Of a DNA stretch of 64,000 nt, positions 55,659 through 64,000 are shown piece by piece (the first letter of the stretch is position 1; every line of letters starts with the position of its first letter). The translations under genes were made by a program, and so were the position numbers. This DNA comes from Pseudonocardia sp. EC080619-01. GTDB lineage: Bacteria > Actinomycetota > Actinomycetes > Mycobacteriales > Pseudonocardiaceae. The notes under the pieces were generated by a model that did not search any database, was not told the origin of the DNA, and saw only the letters and a program-made list of their open reading frames with translations. The stretch spans positions 3,952,501-4,016,500 of the forward strand of contig NZ_CP012184.1 of the NCBI RefSeq assembly GCF_001420995.1. Direction: 5' to 3'.

Positions 55659-56488
55659 TGGCCACGGTCCTGCAGCCCGCGTCCCGGGACGCGCTCGTCG
55701 CGCTGACCGAGCGGCTGGACGGCTACGTCGACGGTGCGTCCGCCCGGGACCTGACCACGACGGCGGACGAGCTGTTCGCGGTGGCCCGGTTCCTGGACGG
55801 CGAGCGCGCCGTGCAGCGGCTGCTGGCCGACTCCGCGTCGCCGGAGGAGGCCCGGGCCGATCTGGTCCGCCGCCTGTTCGGTGCGCAGCTCTCGCAGCCG
55901 ACCGTCGACCTCGTCTCCGAGCTGGCGCGCAAGCGCTGGTCGAAGACCCGGGACGTCGTCGTCGCCGCGGAGGCGCTGGCCCGCCAGGCCGCCGTCGCCG
56001 TCGCCGAGAAGACCGGGTCGCTCGACGAGGTCGAGGACCAGCTGTTCCGGTTCGGCCGCATCCTCGGCCGCGAGCCGGAGCTCAACGGTCTGCTCGCCGA
56101 CACCACCAGGCCGGTGGAGGGTCGCGTGCAGCTGCTGGACGGCGTGCTCGGCGACCGGGTCTTCCCGGTCACCGCGACGCTGCTCCGCGAGGCGGTCCGG
56201 CTGCCCCGCGGCCGGCACCTGGACGTCGTCGCCGAGGAGCTCGCCGAGCTCGCGGCGGCCCGCCGGGACCGGTCGGTCGCGAAGGTGCGCACCCCCGTCG
56301 CGCTGACTCCCGACCAGGAGTCGAAGCTCGAAGAGTCCCTCGGCCGGATCTACGGCCGCAAGATCTCCCTGCAGGTCGAGCTCGACCGGGACCTCCTCGG
56401 AGGTCTGGTCGTGCAGGTCGGCGGCGAGGTCATCGACGGCAGCGTGGCGGGCAGACTCGCCGCCGCGCGCCGGTCCCTGCCCAGCTGA
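55658..56488 (+). CDS. atpH: ATP synthase F1 subunit delta
   Basis: A 276-residue stalk-cap subunit, about 100 residues longer than E. coli delta, as is normal for free-standing actinobacterial forms. The N-terminal helical bundle (SRDALVALTERLD through ARADLVRRLFGAQLS) and the C-terminal GGLVVQVGGEVIDGSVAGRLAAARRSL are diagnostic. ATG 55658 overlaps the atpF stop. Confidence 0.94.
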   Translation: MATVLQPASRDALVALTERLDGYVDGASARDLTTTADELFAVARFLDGERAVQRLLADSASPEEARADLVRRLFGAQLSQPTVDLVSELARKRWSKTRDVVVAAEALARQAAVAVAEKTGSLDEVEDQLFRFGRILGREPELNGLLADTTRPVEGRVQLLDGVLGDRVFPVTATLLREAVRLPRGRHLDVVAEELAELAAARRDRSVAKVRTPVALTPDQESKLEESLGRIYGRKISLQVELDRDLLGGLVVQVGGEVIDGSVAGRLAAARRSLPS

Positions 56489-56553
56489 CCTGCTGAGCCG
56501 GCCGCCCCGGCGGCCCGATCTCAGATCCCGTTCGAGAGAAGGAACGACGCAGC

Positions 56554-58191
<1,638 letters not shown>

Positions 58192-58203
58192 GGCTGATAC
58201 CCG

Positions 58204-60638
<2,435 letters not shown>

Positions 60639-60642
60639 TCTC

Positions 60643-61026
60643 ATGCCTGCTGAGATGACCGTGGAGCTGGTCTCCGTCGAGCGCCGGCTGTGGTCGGGTG
60701 ACGCGCGCTTCGTGCTCGCCCGCACCACCGTCGGCGAGGTCGGCATCCTGCCCGGCCACCAGCCGATGCTGGCCCAGCTCGAGGAGGCCGGCACCGTCCG
60801 GATCGACTCGACCGACGGCTCGAAGCGCACCATCGCGGTGCACGGCGGGTTCCTGTCGGTCTCCGCGGAGCGGGTGTCGATCCTGGCCGAGTTCGCCGAG
60901 CAGTCGGACGAGATCGACGTCGACCGGGCCCGCCGGGCGCGGGACGGTGCCGACACCTCGACCGACGAGGGCAAGGCGGCCGTCGCCCGGGCCGAGGCCC
61001 GCCTCCGGGCGGCCGAGGCCAACTAG
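60643..61026 (+). CDS. atpC: ATP synthase F1 subunit epsilon
   Basis: A 127-residue rotor subunit. An N-terminal beta sandwich (MTVELVSVERRLWSGDARFV, VGILPGHQPMLAQL, VHGGFLSVSAERVSILAEFAE) is followed by a short helical C-terminus (GKAAVARAEARLRAAEAN). Starts 4 nt after the atpD stop. Last gene of the ATP synthase set. Confidence 0.96.
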   Translation: MPAEMTVELVSVERRLWSGDARFVLARTTVGEVGILPGHQPMLAQLEEAGTVRIDSTDGSKRTIAVHGGFLSVSAERVSILAEFAEQSDEIDVDRARRARDGADTSTDEGKAAVARAEARLRAAEAN

Positions 61027-61045
61027 GCGGAGGACCGGCACGGCA

Positions 61046-61495
61046 GTGGAACTCATCGCGGCGATCGTCGGAGTTCTGCTGCTGTGTCTGGTCGTCCCCC
61101 TGATCTGGCTCGCCGTACGGCGGGTGCGACTCATGCGTAACGGCGGCGTGGACCTGTGTCTGCGCCGCCGTTTCGCTGTCACGGACTGGCACTTCGGTGT
61201 CGGTCGCTACGAGGGCGAGCGCTTCGCCTGGTACCGGCTCACCAGCTTCCGGATCGGCGCCACCGTGGTCCTGGACCGCGCCGGGCTGGACATCGTCGAG
61301 CGACGCCCACCGCACCGCTCCGAGGAGTTCGCCATCCCGACGGCGGTCGAGGTGCTCCGCTGCCGGGGCCGCGACGCCGGCGGCCGCGGCATCGACGTCG
61401 AACTGGCGATGTCCCAGGACGTCCGCACCGGGTTCCTGGCGTGGCTGGAGGCCACACCGCCGGGACGCACCCGCGGATTCCGCGAGGCGTCCTGA
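61046..61495 (+). CDS. DUF2550 membrane protein
   Basis: A 149-residue protein with one N-terminal helix (about 2-22, LIAAIVGVLLLCLVVPLIWLAV), basic residues after it, and a compact cytoplasmic DUF2550 domain (CLRRRFAVTDWHFGVGRYEGERFAWYRL through FLAWLEATPPG). The gene follows atpC in many actinobacteria (Rv1312 in M. tuberculosis) but has no known function. GTG 61046 lies 12 nt after GGAGG, a long spacing, and 19 nt after the atpC stop, so cotranscription with the ATP synthase is likely. Confidence 0.85.
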   Translation: MELIAAIVGVLLLCLVVPLIWLAVRRVRLMRNGGVDLCLRRRFAVTDWHFGVGRYEGERFAWYRLTSFRIGATVVLDRAGLDIVERRPPHRSEEFAIPTAVEVLRCRGRDAGGRGIDVELAMSQDVRTGFLAWLEATPPGRTRGFREAS

Positions 61496-61509
61496 GCGCA
61501 GGCGGGGCG

Positions 61510-62097
61510 TCAGGCGTCGGGGGCGCCGTGCGGGCCGCCGGGCTGCCAGAGGACGTCGCCGTCCGGGTTCGCGACGCGGCCCAGGATGAACAGCAGGTCC
61601 GAGAGCCGGTTCAGGTACTGCGCGGTGAGCGGGTTCGTGCGGTCGCCGTCGTCGTCCAGCAGGGCCCACACCGACCGCTCGGCGCGACGGGTGACGGTCC
61701 GGGCGACGTGCAGGTACGCGGCGCCGGGCGTCCCCCCGGGCAGGATGAACGAGTTCAGCTTCGGCAGCTCCGGGTTGAACTCGTCGCACCACGACTCGAG
61801 CCGCGTCACGTAGCCCTCGGTGATCCGCAGCGGCGGGAACTCCGGGTTCTCCACGATGGGCGCGCAGAGGTCCGCGCCGACGTCGAACAGGTCGTTCTGG
61901 ATCTGCCGGAGCGGATCGGCGACGCGCTCGGCGAGGCCGCCGACCGTCACCGCGACGCCGATCGCGGCGTTCGCCTCGTCGGTGTCCGCGTAGGCCGCCA
62001 GGCGCGGGTCGGTCTTGCGGACGCGGCTGAAGTCGCCGAGCGCCGTCGTCCCGTCGTCGCCGGTCTTCGTGTAGATCCGAGTCAGGTGCACCGCCAC
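61510..62097 (-). CDS. Cob(I)alamin adenosyltransferase, PduO type
   Basis: A 195-residue enzyme that transfers adenosyl from ATP to cob(I)alamin, making adenosylcobalamin. The N-terminal [20 protein letters not shown] is the ATP site. Helical-bundle motifs [37 protein letters not shown] and [18 protein letters not shown] complete the family pattern. GTG 62097 lies 6 nt after TAGCCT, so leaderless. It meets DUF2550 tail to tail (14 bp) and is divergent from murA, as in mycobacteria. Confidence 0.95.
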   Translation of the reverse strand: MAVHLTRIYTKTGDDGTTALGDFSRVRKTDPRLAAYADTDEANAAIGVAVTVGGLAERVADPLRQIQNDLFDVGADLCAPIVENPEFPPLRITEGYVTRLESWCDEFNPELPKLNSFILPGGTPGAAYLHVARTVTRRAERSVWALLDDDGDRTNPLTAQYLNRLSDLLFILGRVANPDGDVLWQPGGPHGAPDA

Positions 62098-62103
62098 CCC
62101 GAC

Positions 62104-62109
62104 AGGCTA
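62104..62109 (-). promoter_or_regulatory. -10 box of the adenosyltransferase gene
   Basis: TAGCCT on the minus strand, then 6 nt to GTG 62097. Identical hexamer and spacing to the LysR-domain gene (4400-4395) and the fused ABC exporter (12335). Confidence 0.5.
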
Positions 62110-62239
62110 TGCGGACGATCCGCGCGGAGGCCAGGCCGCCGGTCGGGGTGCCTCTCGGCAACCGTCGCGTGTGCTGCGCCGGACGGCGCAACCCTGCCCG
62201 ACACGTCGGGGTGTGCCCGTGCCCCGGTGACCGCCCCGT

Positions 62240-62245
62240 TACCGT
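62240..62245 (+). promoter_or_regulatory. -10 box of murA
   Basis: TACCGT followed by 7 nt and GTG 62253; no Shine-Dalgarno. Supports this start over the upstream in-frame ATG at 62109, which lies before the box. Confidence 0.5.
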
Positions 62246-62252
62246 TCCGGAC

Positions 62253-63521
62253 GTGGTGGAGCATTTCGCGGTCCGCGGCGGGGCCCGGCTGAACGGGTCC
62301 GTCGACGTCGTCGGGGCGAAGAACAGTGTGCTCAAGCTGATGGCTGCGGCGCTGCTGGCCGAGGGCCGGACGACGCTCGAGAACTGCCCCGAGATCCTGG
62401 ACGTGCCGCTGATGGCGGACGTCCTGCGCAGCCTCGGCTGCGCGGTGGCGATCGAGGGCGGCACCGTGCACATCGACGTCCCGGCGAACCCCGGCGCCGA
62501 GGCGGACTACCGCTCGGTGTCGAAGCTGCGCGCGTCGGTCTGCGTGCTCGGGCCGCTGGTGGCGCGCTGCCGGCGGGCCGTCGTCCCGCTGCCCGGTGGC
62601 GACGCGATCGGCTCCCGGCCGCTGGACATGCACCAGAACGGCCTGCGGAAGCTGGGCGCGACGACCGACATCGAGCACGGCAGTGTCACCGCCTCGGCGC
62701 AGGACCTGCACGGTGCGCAGATCTGGCTGGACTTCCCCAGCGTCGGCGCGACCGAGAACATCCTGATGGCGGCGGTGCTCGCCGAGGGCACGACCGTCAT
62801 CGACAACGCGGCCCGCGAGCCGGAGATCGTGGATCTCTGCGTGATGCTGCAGCAGATGGGCGCGAAGCTGGAGGGCGTCGGGTCCTCGACGCTGACCGTG
62901 CACGGCGTGACCGGCCTGCAGCCCACCACGCACCGCGTGATCGGCGACCGGATCGTCGGAGCGACCTGGGCGTTCGCGGCGGCGATGACCCGCGGCGAGG
63001 TGACCGTCCGCGGGGTGGACCCGCACCACATCGACCTCGTGCTGGACAAGCTGCGCAGCGCGGGCGCCGAGATCTCCACCGGCGGGGAGGAGTTCTCCGT
63101 CGCGATGCCGGGCCGCCCGGAGGCGGTGGACTTCGTGACGCTGCCCTACCCGGGTTTCGCCACGGACCTGCAGCCGATGGCGATCGCGCTCTCCGCCGTC
63201 GCCGAGGGCACGTCGATGATCACCGAGAACGTGTTCGAGGCACGGTTCCGGTTCGTCGACGAGATGGTCCGGCTCGGCGCCGACGCCCGCACGGACGGGC
63301 ACCACGCCGTCGTGCGCGGGCGGGAGGAGCTGTCGTCGGCGCCGGTGTGGGCCAGCGACATCCGGGCCGGGGCGGGCCTGGTCCTGGCCGGACTGTGCGC
63401 CCGCGGCACGACCGAGGTCTGGGACGTCGCGCACATCGACCGCGGCTACCCGCGCTTCGTCGAGAACCTCTCCGCGCTGGGCGCGGACATCCGCCGGGTG
63501 GCGGGCGAGCCGGAGCGCTGA
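62253..63521 (+). CDS. murA: UDP-GlcNAc 1-carboxyvinyltransferase, Asp-type (fosfomycin-insensitive)
   Basis: A 422-residue enzyme that adds enolpyruvate to UDP-GlcNAc, the first committed step of peptidoglycan synthesis. The fold has inverse alpha/beta repeats. [20 protein letters not shown] binds substrate and the active loop is [15 protein letters not shown]. Asp117 replaces the catalytic Cys that fosfomycin alkylates, exactly as in M. tuberculosis Mur[12 protein letters not shown] and [13 protein letters not shown] follow. GTG 62253 (GTG 62256 also possible) is placed by a -10 box 7 nt upstream and by the conserved N-terminus [14 protein letters not shown]. Confidence 0.96.
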   Translation: MVEHFAVRGGARLNGSVDVVGAKNSVLKLMAAALLAEGRTTLENCPEILDVPLMADVLRSLGCAVAIEGGTVHIDVPANPGAEADYRSVSKLRASVCVLGPLVARCRRAVVPLPGGDAIGSRPLDMHQNGLRKLGATTDIEHGSVTASAQDLHGAQIWLDFPSVGATENILMAAVLAEGTTVIDNAAREPEIVDLCVMLQQMGAKLEGVGSSTLTVHGVTGLQPTTHRVIGDRIVGATWAFAAAMTRGEVTVRGVDPHHIDLVLDKLRSAGAEISTGGEEFSVAMPGRPEAVDFVTLPYPGFATDLQPMAIALSAVAEGTSMITENVFEARFRFVDEMVRLGADARTDGHHAVVRGREELSSAPVWASDIRAGAGLVLAGLCARGTTEVWDVAHIDRGYPRFVENLSALGADIRRVAGEPER

Positions 63522-63646
63522 GCCCGGCCTCCCGGCGTCCGCGAGCCCGACGGTCCCGATCGGCGCGCGTCACCCGATCGTGGCAGGCTTCCGGTACGCC
63601 ACGGGCGGCCCGGCTGTCGGGTTCCGCCGTCGACGAGGAGGCCGCC

Positions 63647-64000
63647 ATGGTGAGCACCCCGGATGCTGCTGACGTGTCACGGGCCGGTCGCCGGGCGGCG
63701 AGCGGAGCACGGGACGTGGCGCACTCGACGCCGGTCCGGATCGCGGCGCGGGTGGGGATCGCCGCGAACGGCGTTCTGCACCTGCTGATCGGCTGGCTGG
63801 CGGTGCAGGTGGCGCTCGGGTCCGGAGCGCAGGCGGACCAGAACGGTGCGCTGGGTGCGATCGCCGCCGAACCGCTGGGCCGGGCCTTCCTGTGGGTCCT
63901 GGTCGTGGGGTTCGCGGCGGTCGTCCTGTGGCGGGCCGTCTCGGCGGTGTGGGGTTTCGGCTACGTCGGCGACCGGTCCCGCAGGCTGGTCAAGCGCGTG
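63647..64000 (+). CDS. DUF1206 membrane protein (3' end outside window)
   Basis: 118 codons are visible. After a charged N-terminus (RAGRRAASGARDVAHST), the motif VRIAARVGIAANGVLHLLIGWLAVQVALG opens the first membrane helix. QADQNGALGAIAAEPLGRAFLWVLVVGFAAVVLWRAVSAVWGF gives the second, both typical of the three-repeat DUF1206 family of unknown function. ATG 63647 has GAGGAGG 6 nt upstream. The frame is open to the window edge. Confidence 0.85.
   Translation, partial: MVSTPDAADVSRAGRRAASGARDVAHSTPVRIAARVGIAANGVLHLLIGWLAVQVALGSGAQADQNGALGAIAAEPLGRAFLWVLVVGFAAVVLWRAVSAVWGFGYVGDRSRRLVKRV

Overview
The window is high-GC chromosomal DNA of an actinomycete. GTG starts are frequent and G or C dominates third codon positions. 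The right half carries the order argS-lysA-hom-thrC-thrB-rho-rpmE-prfA-prmC-sua5-(glyA)-wecA-atpI-atpBEFHAGDC-DUF2550-cobO-murA, which is the mycobacterial/pseudonocardial arrangement. Protein wording (FurA/KatG, NadE, ArgS, ThrC, MurA with Asp at the fosfomycin site) fits Pseudonocardiales, and Pseudonocardia is my best guess. This rests on remembered family sequences, not on a search.

Left part (1-34.8 kb) is mixed metabolic and regulatory DNA. It holds a truncated Baeyer-Villiger-type monooxygenase with an F420-type LLM oxidoreductase, a fatty acyl desaturase, a divergent pair (a LysR effector domain lacking its HTH, and DUF5997), an alpha/beta hydrolase and furA-katG. It continues with an acyl-CoA ligase, a two-gene ABC system, a 1273-residue fused ABC exporter, a GAF regulator, an orphan LuxR-type response regulator, and a dctA-allE operon for ureide/dicarboxylate metabolism. 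Then come a Tat-exported PhoX phosphatase behind an apparent PHO box, a secreted M15-like protein, an MHS-type MFS transporter, an HNH/DUF222 nuclease behind an apparent LexA box, nadE, an MprF-like lysyltransferase, an AlkD-type repair protein and a TetR gene with its own palindromic operator.

Middle (34.8-43.4 kb): tRNA-Arg(CCG), a DUF305/DUF3105 membrane and secreted pair, then argS, lysA and the threonine genes hom-thrC-thrB in tight order. Right (43.4-64 kb): rho with a very long low-complexity insertion and a 15-bp repeat tract, rpmE, prfA, prmC, sua5, glyA and wecA. WecA has a roughly 290-residue Pro/Gly/Arg tail and is followed by a 20-bp tandem repeat array. The complete F1Fo ATP synthase operon, cobO, murA and the start of a DUF1206 membrane protein follow.

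Two themes cut across the window. First, many genes start 6-8 nt after a TANNNT-like -10 box with no Shine-Dalgarno sequence, indicating leaderless mRNAs; this also settled several start choices. Second, several local regulatory circuits can be read directly: PHO box-phoX, LexA box-HNH gene, TetR palindrome-tetR, a GCGAAAT/ATTTCGC palindrome at the dctA start, and furA-katG coupling. No CRISPR array, insertion sequence, prophage or rRNA was seen.
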